Below are positions 34,020 through 45,400 of a stretch of DNA of 64,000 nucleotides, one piece after another. Source of the stretch: Azorinus chamasolen (Eukaryota > Mollusca > Bivalvia > Cardiida > Solecurtidae); assembly GCA_963576725.1 (NCBI GenBank), contig OY755240.1, positions 11,081,878 through 11,145,877 of the forward strand. Direction: 5' to 3'. Position numbers and translations under genes: made by a program. Under the pieces are notes generated by a model. It worked only from the letters and a program-made list of their open reading frames with translations, ran no database searches and was not told the DNA's origin. Within the stretch, counting starts at the first letter, position 1. Each line of letters begins with the position of its first letter.

Positions 34020-34110
34020 GTCATTACCTATGCAAGCAGTTTGGCTCAAGATGAGATGCCACATAATGTGGCGTCTCATCAGAATCCAAAATGTTTGACT
34101 TGATCTTAGA
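34020..34110. repeat. Palindrome GATGAGATGCCACATAATG and complement
   Basis: ATGAGATGCCACAT is followed directly by ATGTGGCGTCTCAT (34051-34079). A related centre (GAGACGCCGAGTAACTCGGC) occurs at about 4766 and a worn one at about 62022. Probably the core of another MITE subtype whose ends are not clear. Confidence 0.6.
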
Positions 34111-34717
34111 TGATAATTTTTGCCAAAAAACTGACAACTTTTATTTTAATAATTAAGTAATTGAAGCAGACAACAATTTTTGCAGACGAAACATTACTTA
34201 GTGTACAAAGAGTAATAAATACCAACAAAACATGATCTCTATATAAGATTGTAAATGAGATCTACTATTGTAAATATGTATATTGATAAAACATGAGTTA
34301 TATCTACATCAACTAGAGGTAATTGTGATATGTTGGTACACTAACACAGTGAACCTTATATGTTTTGATGGCCAGATAACAATATTAAAATGACTCATAG
34401 GATGGCAGTTTCAGTACTTTTCAACATTCTATAGACTAATATTTTATATGTCTACATTCAGCAAAACTGCCAAACCGTCACATTTCAATTTCTATTTAAA
34501 GAGAAAAATACTTCACACAGTCTTCTTTTTTTTAACATAGAGTCCCTACCCTTTACCTACCGATTTACAAAAAAATAATTGCTGTCTAATGACTGGGGAA
34601 GTCAAACCTGAATGCAAGTTGTCTACATGCAACTTGTCCAAACAATTGTTTCATAACTTTACAATATGATAAAACACAAGGTGACAGTTAAGCAGTTTTG
34701 TCTACTGTATATTGTTA

Positions 34718-34930
34718 CTAAACATTTACTCCATGAATATTCATTATTAATGTTTTTGTTTTTCAAATACCATATGAACACAGCAAAGTGTTCCATTTCA
34801 GAAACTGGAGTCATATCTATAATTAATATATCATAAGCAAACAAAACAGACCTTGGTCAGACCATTCCTACATGACCTATCTGATCTGCCTCTATTTTGT
34901 TGGCAAAGGTGTTTTAATGGAGTAAAGGGT
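34718..34930. mobile_element. Worn TTAA MITE, CATTTACTCC subtype
   Basis: Left TTACTAAACATTTACTCC and right GGAGTAAAGGGTAAA are the degenerate ends of the subtype seen intact at 60402. The core AGCAAACAAAACAGACCTTGG and its complement lies between. Confidence 0.65.
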
Positions 34931-35944
34931 AAATTCTAATATTCATTGTAAGCAAATTATGTTAGCTATACAAATGTTTTCAAACCTTTTACAGATAGCA
35001 TTTGGAAACTATATATTGTATGTGTTCTATTCTGGTCTACAGAAACCATGATCTATACTGTAGGACATGGAAAATTATATTGCAAATAATAGCTTTTCAT
35101 ACTAAATAATCTCTATCAATAAACAACGATAGATTATTCTACTTTGAAAATTCAGTGAAATCCAACCTTGTCGACAATGCAAACTGTTTTAGACCTCGAT
35201 TAGCCAGTGTTTAACAACTAGCGGATCTTTTCTAACCCAGTTTGCCCTTACCAGCAGCTACAGTCCTACACTATTATCCATAGTATTCAGACACCCAAAA
35301 TCTATTCATGGGTTTGTAAGGCTGAACAAGTCAATTGGCACCATTTCAATATAATCTAATTAGTTGTATAGTAGCTAATAGTGTACACTGATCAAACTGC
35401 TCCTTCAGCTGTTTGATCAGGGCCTGCACTATGTGCCCAAGAGTGTCATTCTAATTAGGGCAATTTGAATACTGACAATAATTAGGGTATGTGATCAGAA
35501 GATTTGTTGATCTGTTGTTGGTTTATGAATTTCAAATAAATCCAAATGATCATGAAGCCTGTCTTTTTAATCACTGAATCCATGCATAATTATATATTTC
35601 AATAATATGAATATAAATTCACAGAACTGTACTAATTTACAACTTTTTGCATGAAAATTAATTGTTGTGTGCAATTTTTTAAATTATTATAAAATGCACA
35701 CTACAGTCAGATTGTAAAAAGTTCAGCTCTTCATTCTTTGTGGGATAAGAAACCAAGGAACGTGATTTTCTGATTCCAAGCAGCCAGTATTAACCCTTAC
35801 CCTGTTCATAATTTCTTCATCTTTTCAAACGATAGAAATTACCATTTCTAACATGAACGTCAATTAAGAAATTTTAATGCCTAAATATAGAGAGACAGAC
35901 TATTTATGATTACTCATAACAAGGGTATTTTTTTGGCTCTGACA
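34931..35944. other. AT-rich intergenic DNA
   Basis: No gene seen. A short palindrome (GATCAAACTGCTCCTTCAGC with GTTTGATCAGGGCCTGC, about 35389-35432) is another isolated MITE core. Confidence 0.4.
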
Positions 35945-36310
35945 TACAGTGCTCATTCCCTACAACGGCCCTCTCAATAACTATTCCCTCCTTACAACAA
36001 CGCATGTCACTGTTTCCGAAACAACAAGGCTCCAGATACAATCTTTTTCCATTGTATTTTCTTTATTCCTCCATTAAACCCTATGTTGTGACCACTCTTT
36101 AGAATCACCACTTTGTGACGATTCTAAAGAATGGTCACAACATAGGGTTTCCTTGACGTATAACAGTTTTAGTTCTCGAAATACACCTTATCTGGGGATC
36201 TGCAAACAAGCTAATTATGTTTGATTTTTCCTCCCTATAACAACTCCCTCTGAACAACACATACAATATTCGCATCCCAAAGGGTGTCATTGTAGAGAGG
36301 GAGCACTGTA
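35945..36310. mobile_element. TA-flanked MITE with CAGTGCTC ends and an internal hairpin
   Basis: TACAGTGCTCATTCCCTACAA at the left matches the complement of TTGTAGAGAGGGAGCACTGTA at the right, with TA at both edges (Tc1/mariner/pogo-type target). Inside, AAACCCTATGTTGTGACCA, TTCTTTAGAATC-type arms at 36078-36151 form a second, nearly perfect hairpin. Confidence 0.75.
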
Positions 36311-37243
36311 TTATATGACATGCTATTTGCACATTAGGACACACATGACCAGTCGGATCATGGGAATTTTTTTAAAAATGGCCACCTATCCAAAAACGTC
36401 CCCAGCTTACAGTGGTAAAACTTTAATCGGAAATTAAAGGATTTTCAAGAAAAGTAATATGATTTTCTTAGCCCAGTGTGTAAAAAAAAGTGTGTTCAAA
36501 TCGAAACATTTATTTATTTTTACATTTGTTGTAAAAATAAAAGAATTAAACAGTAACACGTGATTCACATTCGGCTTGCGCCACAGTAGAGATCCTAGCA
36601 TGTCGCTGCTGTAACTGGACGTTTGTCATTATCTAGAATTGTCCTCCTTGAAGGTTGGGGTCAAGGTTTGATGTTATTGGTCAAATTAATATGCAATATA
36701 AGCATCAGCTTTGGAGATATATGCCTGATTGTAGGTTGATAGAAAATCTTAACCTGCAACGCCTCAGACGTGAGGGTGTCTAATAGCTCTCCATTTCTTC
36801 GAATAGTCGAGCTATAAAAAAAAACTTATTATGGTTTATTAGACTGGAGATAATTATCTTATATATTGTCTTATATTATTCTATAAGCAAGCATAGCAGG
36901 CCATGACCACATATAAAAGTCTGCTCTGTTTGCAAGGGCGTATCCATATCTGCACAGATTTAGACTTATAATAGCATTCTATATTGTATATTTTTAACGA
37001 AGCGTATCACTTGTATAAATGTCAACAAGTTATTGATAATAATTGGACTATGCCTACACAACTACTGTACCTTGTGTTGAGAAACAAATATGGGAAGTGA
37101 ATATACTGAAAGGGTTGCCACAAACCAGAAGACACAAAATTACCTGACATTTCCCTGACATAATTTCAAATTTCCTTGACACATTTCATCACGGAATTTT
37201 GTCTTTCTGTCATAGTTTCTGTAATATGTTACGGATTTTTTAA
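36311..37243. other. Intergenic, no gene seen
   Basis: A single worn MITE core (AGCAAGCATAGCAGGCCATGA, CTGCTCTGTTTGC) at about 36885-36935. Nothing else is supported. Confidence 0.4.
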
Positions 37244-39510
37244 ACAAGAGGGCCAGAATGGCCCTGATATCGCTCACCAGACAATCAGAGAAGAAGATTT
37301 TCAATGTTTTCACTCTATGTTTCTATAGAAAACTAGCTGGACCTGGGGCAGGACAAATTTTGACCCCAGGGGCATAATATATATAACATGATGCAATGTA
37401 CCATATGTGAAAGTTGAGAGCTTTCCAGTTTCAGAGGAGAAGATTTTTGAAGTTTTCACTATATGTTTCTATTGAAAATGGACTAACCCTGGGGCGGGGC
37501 CAATTTTGACCCCTGGGACATAATTTATATAACTTTTGTAGAGGATCTGAACATGATGCTATGTGTCAAATATGAGAGCTGAGAACCCTGTAAATTCAGA
37601 GGACAAGAATTTCAAAGTTTTCACTATACATTTCTATCGAAAGATGGCTACCCCTGGGGTGGGGCCAATTTTGACCCAAGGGGCATAATTTATATAACTT
37701 TTATAGAGGACCTCAACATGATGCTATGTGCCAAATATGAAAGTTACGAACCTTCTAATTTCAGAGGAGAAGATTTTCAAAGTTTTACTATATGTTTCTA
37801 TAGAAAACAAGCACCCCTGGGACGGGGCCAATTTTGACCCGGGGACATAATTTAAATAAACTTTGTAGAGGACCTGAACATGATGCTATGTGTAAAATAT
37901 GAAAGCTGAGAACCCTGTAGATTCAGAGAAGATTTTCAAAGTTTTCACTATACATTTCTATTGAAAACTGGCCACCCTGGGGCGGGACAATTTTGACCTC
38001 AGAGACGTAATTTAAATAACTTTTGTACAAGACCTGCACATGATACTATGTGCCAAATATGAAAGCTTAGATCCTTACAGTTTCAGAGAAGAAGATTTTC
38101 AAAGTATTCACTATACATTTCTATTGAAAACTGGCCACCCTGGGGCGGAACAATTTTGACCCCAGGGACATAATTTAAATAACTTTTGTACAAGACCTGC
38201 ACATGATACTATGTGCCATATATGAAAGCTTAGATCCTTACAGTTTCAGAGGAGAAGATTTTCAAAGTTTTCACTATATGTTTCTTTGGAAAACTGGCCA
38301 TCCCTGGGGCGGGGCCATTTTGACCCTAGGGCCATAATTTATATAACTTTTGTAGAGGACCTGAACATGATGCTATGTGTAAAATATGAAAGCTTAGAAC
38401 CCTATAGATTCAGATAAGAAGATTTTCAAAGTTTTCACTATACATTTCTATTAAAAACTGGCTACCCCTGGGGTGGGGCCAATTTTGACCCCAGGGGCAT
38501 AATTTATATAACTTTTGTAGAGGACCTCAACATGTTGCTATGTGCCAAATATGAAAGTTGAGAATCTTCTAGTTTCAGAAAAGAAGATTTTCAAAGTTTT
38601 ACTATATGTTTCTATAGAAAACAAGCACCCCTGGGACGGGGCCAATTTTGACCCCGGGACATAATTTAAATAAATTTTGTAGAGGACCTGAACATGATGC
38701 TATGTGTAAAATATGAAAGCTGAGAACCCTGTAGATTCAGAGAAGATTTTCAAAGTTTTCACTATACATTTCTATTGAAAACTGGCCACCCTGGGGCGGG
38801 ACAATTTTGACCCCAGAGACGTAATTTAAATAACTTTTGTACAAGACCTGCACATGATACTATGTGCCAAATATGAAAGCTTAGATCCTTACAGTTTCAG
38901 AGAAGAAGATTTTCAAAGTATTCACTATACATTTCTATTGAAAACTGGCCACCCTGGGGCGGAACAATTTTGACCCCAGGGACATAATTTAAATAACTTT
39001 TGTACAAGACCTGCACATGATACTATGTGCCATATATGAAAGCTTAGATCCTTACAGTTTCAGAGGAGAAGATTTTCAAAGTTTTCACTATATGTTTCTT
39101 TGGAAAACTGGCCATCCCTGGGGCGGGGCCATTTTGACCCTAGGGCCATAATTTATATAACTTTTGTAGTTGACCTGAACATGATGCTATGTGCCAAATA
39201 TGAAAGCTGAGAACCTTCCAGTTTCAAAGGAGAAGAATTTCAAAATTTTACTATATGATTCTATTGAAAACTGGTCACCCCTGGGACGGGGCCAATTTTG
39301 ACCCCAGTGGCATATTTTATATAACATTTGTAGAGAACCTATAGATGATGCTATGTGCCAAATATGAAAGCTGAGAACCCTGTAGATTCAGAGAAGATTT
39401 TTTAAGGTTTAAATTGTTGACGACTGACAACGCACACCGCATGACGCACACCGACGGACATCAGGTGACCACAAAAGCTCACCCTGAGCACAAAAGTGCT
39501 CTGGTGAGCT
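37244..39510 (+). mobile_element. Hairpin-ended tandem-core element, about 13 units (largest copy)
   Basis: Starts AACAAGAGGGCCAGAATGG followed by CCCTG, a hairpin, then ATCGCTCACCAGACAATCAG. Core units of about 160-170 bp carry CCCTGGGGCGGGGCCAATTT, GACCCCAGGGGCATAATTTA, GTAGAGGACCTGAACATGAT, GCTATGTGCCAAATATGAAA and GAAGATTTTCAAAGTTTTC. A block of two or three units (about 37920-38350) is duplicated almost exactly at 38730-39150, showing amplification inside the array. It ends with an ACGG/ACGC-rich segment (39418-39465) and the hairpin AGCTCACCCTGAGCAC, AAAAGTGCTCTGGTGAGCT. No protein is encoded. Confidence 0.85.
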
Positions 39511-39756
39511 AAAAATATATCCTTCATTCTCATGTTTTCCAAATTCCCTGACAATTTCCTGACAGTTGCCTATATTTTCAAATTTCCCTGATAGTTCTCA
39601 AAATTCCCTGACCTTGAAAAAATTTAAATTTCCCTGAGGGGTGGCAACCCTGTACTACTCAAAATTTGCTATGGATCACAAATATAGATTTCCATAGGGC
39701 TCAATGTTATGATTCTACCTCTTTGACGTTCAATAATTTTTGATGTTTTCAGAGAT

Positions 39757-40097
39757 GCTGCCAGGATTTCAATTTGGTGAGGGAAATCCCCCATCAAATA
39801 AAAATAAAGTGGGGGACCTACTGGGAAGTGTGTGTGTGTGTGGGGGGGAGTTAACGGGCAGTAGGTATTAGTAGTTAATGCATCCATTTACATTTGTAAG
39901 TAAACATATTAGATCAAGTTTTCTTACTTTCAACACACACAGACACATGTCTATTAATTCTCAAATATCCCTTATACATAATGGGCATTTTCTCCAACTT
40001 TGATCCAAGCCATTGAATTTTCCGTTAACTGCCCCCCCCCCCCAGTTGCAGATGGGGGATTTCCCCCACCAAATTCCCAGATTCTTTTGCTGTGGGA
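39757..40097. mobile_element. MITE-like inverted repeat with GGGGGATTTCCC motifs
   Basis: CTGCCAGGATTTCAATTTGG and TGAGGGAAATCCCCCATC at the left are complemented by GATGGGGGATTTCCCCCACC and AAATTCCCAGATTC at the right. Closer in, GGGGGGGAGTTAACGGGCAGT pairs with CCGTTAACTGCCCCCC. Short TG and C tracts fill the middle. Confidence 0.6.
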
Positions 40098-40502
40098 ATA
40101 TTTTTAATTGCAATATAGGAAGCTGTTCCCATAGTACTTTCATGCATGTGCTTCATGGGGTACACATGCATACCAAATATCAAATCTGTATCTCTACTGG
40201 TTCAAAGGTTATGGCCAATGTTAATGTTGGTGACCTTTGATCATGAAGGCTGACCTTGACATGTCACCCCTCAAACTGTGCAGCCAAATGAGAAACACAT
40301 GTATACCAACTATCAAGTCTATCTCTACTGGTTCAAAAATTATGGCCAATATTAAAGTCGGTGACCTTTGACCCTGAAAGATGACCTTGACATGTCACCC
40401 CCAAAATGTGCAGCTTCATGAGATACACATGCATACCAAATATCAAGACTCTATCTCTTTTGTTCAAAAGTTATTGCCAATTTGATGTTGGTGACCTTTG
40501 AC

Positions 40503-41634
40503 TAGGGGTGAAACGATTCAAAAAATTTCGATTCGATTCGATTTCGATGTTTTACAACACGATTCGATTATTTTCGATTCGATTCGATTTAAGATTGTAA
40601 TAAAAAGAATGCACTATGTAGAATAAATACTGTGCATAAACAGCTCTGAAAACAGAATGCTTGGACATATACAGGTGGAAAAATCATAATAGCCTAGTCA
40701 GATATGTCTGACTTTAACTGTCAAACCTTTCTGCAGTTTGTTTTTGGAAGTTCTTTTTTATAACTGGTCACTAAAACCAAGTAAAATGGTAACACTAACA
40801 TAATCAGTCTTGGCTAATTGTCTAATTGACTAAACAGCCGAACTCTGTAGAACATGTAGGTTTTTCTGAAAAAAGAATTTGAGCACTTGGAAGAGATGTC
40901 ATGTCTCTCTTCAACTGGTACAGATAGCTATCAGTTGAAGAGAGATATGACATCTCCCTGTCTCTGAGCAAAAAGCACTAGACGGTGCTGCGAGTAAAGT
41001 TTTAGCCAGTTATCAATACACAGCTTCATAAACGTTACGCATACACAAATTTGCAACCAAGTTTACTGGAAGAAGACGAAACGTAAATGCAATACTGTGT
41101 TTCCGTTCATACGATATGACAGATTCGTCGTATTTCCCGTGTTGCAGAGAATATTTGTAAAATAATCTTACATGTTGGTTTATTTGTGTTGTTGCTCTCG
41201 CGAAATCTGAAATCTCCACATTTGGAGCGATAGTTTTTCGGGGTAGCACGTAGATTGACAGCTTCAGCATCCGACATTTTGAGAGAACACAAAGACGCTT
41301 GAATAAAGCGCCCAGACGATCAGATTAAGTGCAACGATTACAACGTGTTATTTGATTGGCTAAAATAGTCGGCCTTCATCCAATCGATTTGAGTCTATCA
41401 GAATTCGATGAGTATGTTTGTTTTGACAGCTCTAATGCGGGAAAACAAGTATTACGACTTTTCACGGCGAATTTTCACAGGTTAGTTTCATTTCACTACC
41501 AATCATTAAGAAGCTAGCCTTTTATAATAAAAATCGAATCGAAAATGCGATCTGCTGAACCGATTTGAACCGAACCGAATCGAGGGCAAAAGATCGCGGT
41601 TCAATTCACATCGCGATTAATCGTTTCACCCTTA
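40503..41634. mobile_element. Non-autonomous hAT element with 8 bp target duplication
   Basis: Termini TAGGGGTGAAACGATTC and AATCGTTTCACCCTTA are inverted, and the element is flanked on both sides by the identical octamer CCTTTGAC (40495-40502 and 41635-41642), as expected for hAT. ATTCGATT/CGATTCGATT subterminal repeats are dense at both ends. Removing the element restores a continuous core unit of the surrounding array. A relict BED-finger coding segment lies inside. Confidence 0.92.
41090..41277 (-). pseudogene. Relict BED zinc-finger N-terminus of a hAT transposase
   Basis: A frame begins MSDAEAVNLRATPKNYRSK at 41277 on the minus strand. It continues with FRFRESNNTNKPTCK in the same frame and, after a shift, NTGNTTNLSYRMNG. 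An aromatic-rich start, Cys-containing middle and GNTTNL.. segment are the layout of a BED finger in ZBED/hAT transposases, which binds the element ends. The second Cys and His ligands are not all readable, frames are broken, and there is no catalytic domain, so it is non-functional. Confidence 0.55.
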
Positions 41635-42299
41635 CCTTTGACCCTGAAGGATGACATTGACATGTCACCCCTCAAACTGTGCAGCTTTATGAGATACACA
41701 AGCATGCCACATATCAAGTCTCTATCTGTACTGGTTCAAAAGTTATGGCCAATTTTAAAGTCTGTGATTTGACCCATATGTTTGACCTCTGACCTTTAAG
41801 GATGACCTTGATCTTGACATGTCACCCTCAAAATGTGGGGCTTTATGAGATACATATGCATGCCAAATATCAAGTCTCTATCTGTACTGGCTCAAAAGTT
41901 ATGACCAATGTTAAAGCTACAGACAAACAGACAATTTGACCTTTGACCCTGAAGAATGAACTTGACATGTCACCCCTGACAATGTGCAACTTCATAAGAT
42001 ACACAAGCATGCGAAATATCAAGTCTCTATCTCTACTGGTCCAAAGGTTATGGCCAATGTTAAAGTCAGTGATTTGACCCATATATTTGACTTTTGGCCT
42101 TTAAGGATGACCTTGACCTTGACATGTTACCCCTCAAAATGTGCGGCTTAATGATATACATATGCATGCCAAATATCAAGTCTCTATCTGTACTGACTAA
42201 AAAGTTAGGACTAATATTAAAGTTGCTGATAAACAAACAGACAAACAGACAAGGCAAAAACAATATGCCTCCCAGATCAGATCTGGGGGGCATAAAAAT

Positions 42300-43095
42300 C
42301 AAAATTAGACAAGAGATGTTTGTAAAACATGTATACCCCCAGACCCGCTGACCTTTGAGTTAGTGACCTCAACTATAGAGGTCATCTAGTGGTCATGACA
42401 AATCACCGCAGCAACTTTGAAGATCCTAAGCCAAACCACTGATCATTTATTGATCTGAAAACATTTCACAAGTTAAGGTCATGGTGACCTTGACCTTTGA
42501 CCTAGTGACCTCAACAACTATAGGGGTCATCTAGTGCTAACTACCAACTACCACAGCAAGTTTGAAGATCCCAAACCAAACAATTAAGCAGTTATTAATT
42601 GGAAACCATTTCATCAGTTAAGATCATGATGACCTTGACCTTTTACCTAGTGACCTCAAAATCAATAGGAGTCATCTAGCTGTTAATTTGAAGATTCTAA
42701 GCCAAACACTTGAGCAGTTATTGATCGGAAACCATTTAACCAGTTAAGGTCATGGTGACTTTAACCTTTGACCTAGTGACCTCAAAAACATTAGGGGTCA
42801 TCTTGTTGTCATGACCAACCACTACAGCAAGTTTGAAGATCCCGTGTCAAACCCTTGAGAAGTTATTGATTGGAAACTATTTCACCATTTTAGGTCATTG
42901 TGACTTTGACCTTTGATCTAGTGACCTTAAAAACTATAGGGGTCATCTACTTGTCATGACCAACCACTACAGCAAGTTTGAAGATTCTATGCCAAGTCGT
43001 TTATTAGTTATCGTTCGGAAACCATCGATCTACCGATAGACAGACCGACATGTGCAAAGCAATATACCTCGTTTTTTTTCAAAAGGGGGGTATAA
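42300..43095 (+). mobile_element. Tandem-core element with about 125 bp units (TGACCTAGTGACCTCAA family)
   Basis: Five to six units carry GACCTTGACCTTTGACCTAG, TGACCTCAA, AGGGGTCATCTAG, CAAGTTTGAAGATCC and TTATTGATCGGAAACCATTT. The array ends with GATAGACAGACCGACATG, GCAAAGCAATATACCTCG and a weak hairpin closing AGGGGGGTAT. It abuts the previous element directly. Confidence 0.7.
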
Positions 43096-43320
43096 AAATT
43101 ATGCATTTTTCTGTAAAATACCATTTTGCATTTTCCAACTAACAGGCATACTACACGAGACCATCCAATATGTAATTTCCATTTTAGTCTATAGCTTGAA
43201 ACAATCTTAAATACCACTGCAAATTTTGTTTAAATTGAAGCAAAACATCAAAAGTTATCGAATGTCAAAGGGATAGAGTCATAGCATTGAATCCTATAGC
43301 AAATTTTAAATTATGGTATA

Positions 43321-44147
43321 CTGAATAGCATAAACTTTTATCCGACCAACTCCTTCAACTTCAAGCGCCTCAGTCTCTGGTGTTTCCTTTGCTCGTTCAT
43401 GGTTTTTGTTCTCAGTTGTTTATATGTTCATCTCCACTCAGCGTGCATTGCTAAAAAATCCTGCATCTCAATTTTGCCTGGAAATTAAATTTCAACATTT
43501 AATTATTATCAAGACTTTAATTCGACTCAATCCTCCTAGTCCATTTGACACATGAAGTTCAATTGAAAACAGAGAATAAATGGAAGCTGTTTATGTACTG
43601 GTTAATTGTATTTTAATGTTGATGAGCTATTAGGATCGCCTTTCTTCCGGCGTCAGGCCGTCCACAATTAGTTTGTTATCACTCTAGCGGCCTTGATTAA
43701 ATCTTCATCAAACTTGCTCTAAATTTTGTTCTTGACAAAATCAAGGCCAAGTTCGAACGATAGCAAAACCTGTTCTGTTTACGATGGTTACAGATCATAA
43801 TCTTTTTTAAAATAATTTTGATAGGTTTGCATTATTCTAAACCATGGGTTGTTTGATTTTGAATGCTGGTTCCGGGCACTTCGGATAATCGGGACTCGAC
43901 TGTACTATACTGTTCAATAATGTGTTAGACATGTTTCCTCAAGACAAATTGTGACATTATCTGTAAGTTGGTCAAACACTAAAATTCTTGGTGTTTATTT
44001 AGAGCCTTCCATCGTTGTCCATTTGTCGTCAACAATTTCTTAAATCAACATCTCTTAAACTACTGGTCTGATTTTTATCAAACTTGGCAGGATTGATCCT
44101 TGGGTCATCAAGATCTAACAAAGTTTTTAAAAAAAAAATGATTCAAT
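43321..44147. repeat. Fragments of another bivalve repeat (AACTTGCTCTAAATTTTG type)
   Basis: AGCGGCCTTGATTAAATC, TTCATCAAACTTGCTC, TTGTTCTTGACAAAATCAAG at about 43690-43760 and TTTTTATCAAACTTGGCAGG at about 44070 resemble the body of the repeat at 49418-49800. No gene is seen. An open minus-strand stretch at about 43320-43430 was not convincing as an exon. Confidence 0.4.
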
Positions 44148-44331
44148 CAGTGTCTATTCTAGGGTGAGGGATTGGGGGATTTGCCCACTTTATTTAAAAT
44201 CCCCCCCATATTTTTCATGGGAGGGGGCTTTTTCTATATAGACAAAAAAGGCAAAATCTCATAAGTTGGTGTAATATCGGAATTTTCAGTAAAATTCCCC
44301 CATCATTTTTTAATCCTAGAATAGACACTCT
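44148..44331. mobile_element. 184 bp MITE with AGTGTCTATTCTAGG ends
   Basis: CAGTGTCTATTCTAGGGTG at the left and CCTAGAATAGACACTC at the right are exact complements over 15 bp. Subterminal GGGGGATTT/AAATCCCCCC and AATTCCCCCAT motifs are also inverted. No coding capacity. Confidence 0.75.
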
Positions 44332-44899
44332 CAGATTCTGGGCTGGACTGATGCTTGTTATATTCACATTTTAAGTAGCGAAATGATAGAAAGGAAAGTT
44401 TCGAGCGCAATTCGTAAAGGTAATGAAAAAAGGTACCTGCGAGTGCCTGCACACTCTTTTCACAATGTTGGCTTTTGATAACACTATTCAGATGTCATAT
44501 GAACAGCTTCATGTAACACTTCTCTTGCTAAGTTTAGTTATGATTGATAAAGTTTAACTGCTTTAGTGGTTTCTGTTTGGTCTAGTCACTTTTTGGTTCG
44601 GTCTGGTAATGTTTGCAGGAAACTAGCCCGAAGGTCTAGTGAAAAAAGAGTTACTGACGAACCCTGATTTGCTTGTTAATTGTTAAATTATGGGAAAATA
44701 AAAACAAAGAATGACATATTTTGTTTGTTTTGGTACAGAAGCATTTGAACTTACTTGGTAAACTATTTCCTCTTGGCTGATGCACCCACTTTTTGAAGTA
44801 TTGGACCACCTCTTTTGTTTGTCTAGTGGTCCAAGAAAACCTTTCTGTAATATATAAAGTTAAGATTGCAGATGCTGCAATATTTTTATGGGAAGTGAA

Positions 44900-45400
44900 G
44901 TGGTACTCGGCAAATGTAGGTCACGTTAACAAATGTCAAGGTCCTAGTCTGTGCGTTGCTTGTACACAGTGTTCTGAGTAATTGTCCGCAGTTTTTTTTA
45001 GCAAAGTACTGATTGGATTTTACTGAAACTTCATACAGCTGTTCCTTGCAACAAAGTCTCGAGACCAGTCAAATTTCAAGGTCGTGGTCTGCAAATGTAG
45101 GTCTTTTTTCAAATTTCAAGGTCGTGGTACTTTTCCCCAGCTTTCTGAGAACAGTAATGAATGAATCTTTGGAAGAGTAAAATTTCAAGGTCATGGCCTG
45201 CGAATGTAATATTTCAAGTTCGTGGTTTGCAAATGTAGGTCACATTTCCAATTTCTGAGTACATCAATGAGTGAATCTTGATGAATGTTCCTTGCAACAA
45301 GTTTTTGAGATGAGTCAAATTTGAGGTGGTTGTCTGCGAATGTAGGTCACATTTTGATTTTCATGGTCATGGTTTGTACGCAGCTTTCTGAGTACAGTAC
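44900..45400. repeat. Degenerate tandem repeat (TTTCAAGGTCGTGGTCTGC)
   Basis: CAAATGTAGGTCAC, TTTCAAGGTCGTGG, TTCTGAGTACAGTAATGA and CCTTGCAACAAGT recur irregularly at 40-120 bp intervals. This is a decayed tandem-core element without a visible terminus. Confidence 0.5.

Larger units (their letters stand above)
40130..42297 (+). mobile_element. Tandem-core element with about 118 bp units, split by a hAT insertion
   Basis: Units carry GACCTTGACATGTCACCCC, TCAAACTGTGCAGC, ATACACATGCATACCAAATA, CAAGTCTCTATCTCTACTGG and GGTGACCTTTGACCCTGAAG. The array ends in ACAGACAAACAGACAAGGC, AAAAACAATATGCCTCCC and a hairpin around AGATCAGATCT. The motif AAAACAATATG(T/C)CTCCC at the hairpin is shared with the elements at 3029 and 18296, although the core sequence is unrelated. 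Confidence 0.75.
39661..43320. repeat. Inverted repeat pair bracketing a 3.6 kb composite of elements
   Basis: At the left, AAAATTTGCTAT, then TCAATGTTATGATTCTAC, CTCTTTGACGTTCAATAA and TTTTTGATGTTTT. At 43240-43320 the same order is found on the minus strand (AAAATTTGCTATAGGATTC, CAATGCTATGACTCTATC, CCTTTGACATTCGATAAC, TTTTGATGTTTT). Between them lie a hairpin MITE, two tandem-core elements and a hAT insertion. This may be a large transposon with TIRs or two independent copies of one repeat. Confidence 0.5.

Noticed and set aside
43320..43430. Open minus-strand stretch rich in Glu and Thr near a repeat end
   Set aside because: No convincing splice acceptor, and it overlaps the inverted-repeat sequence at 43240-43320.
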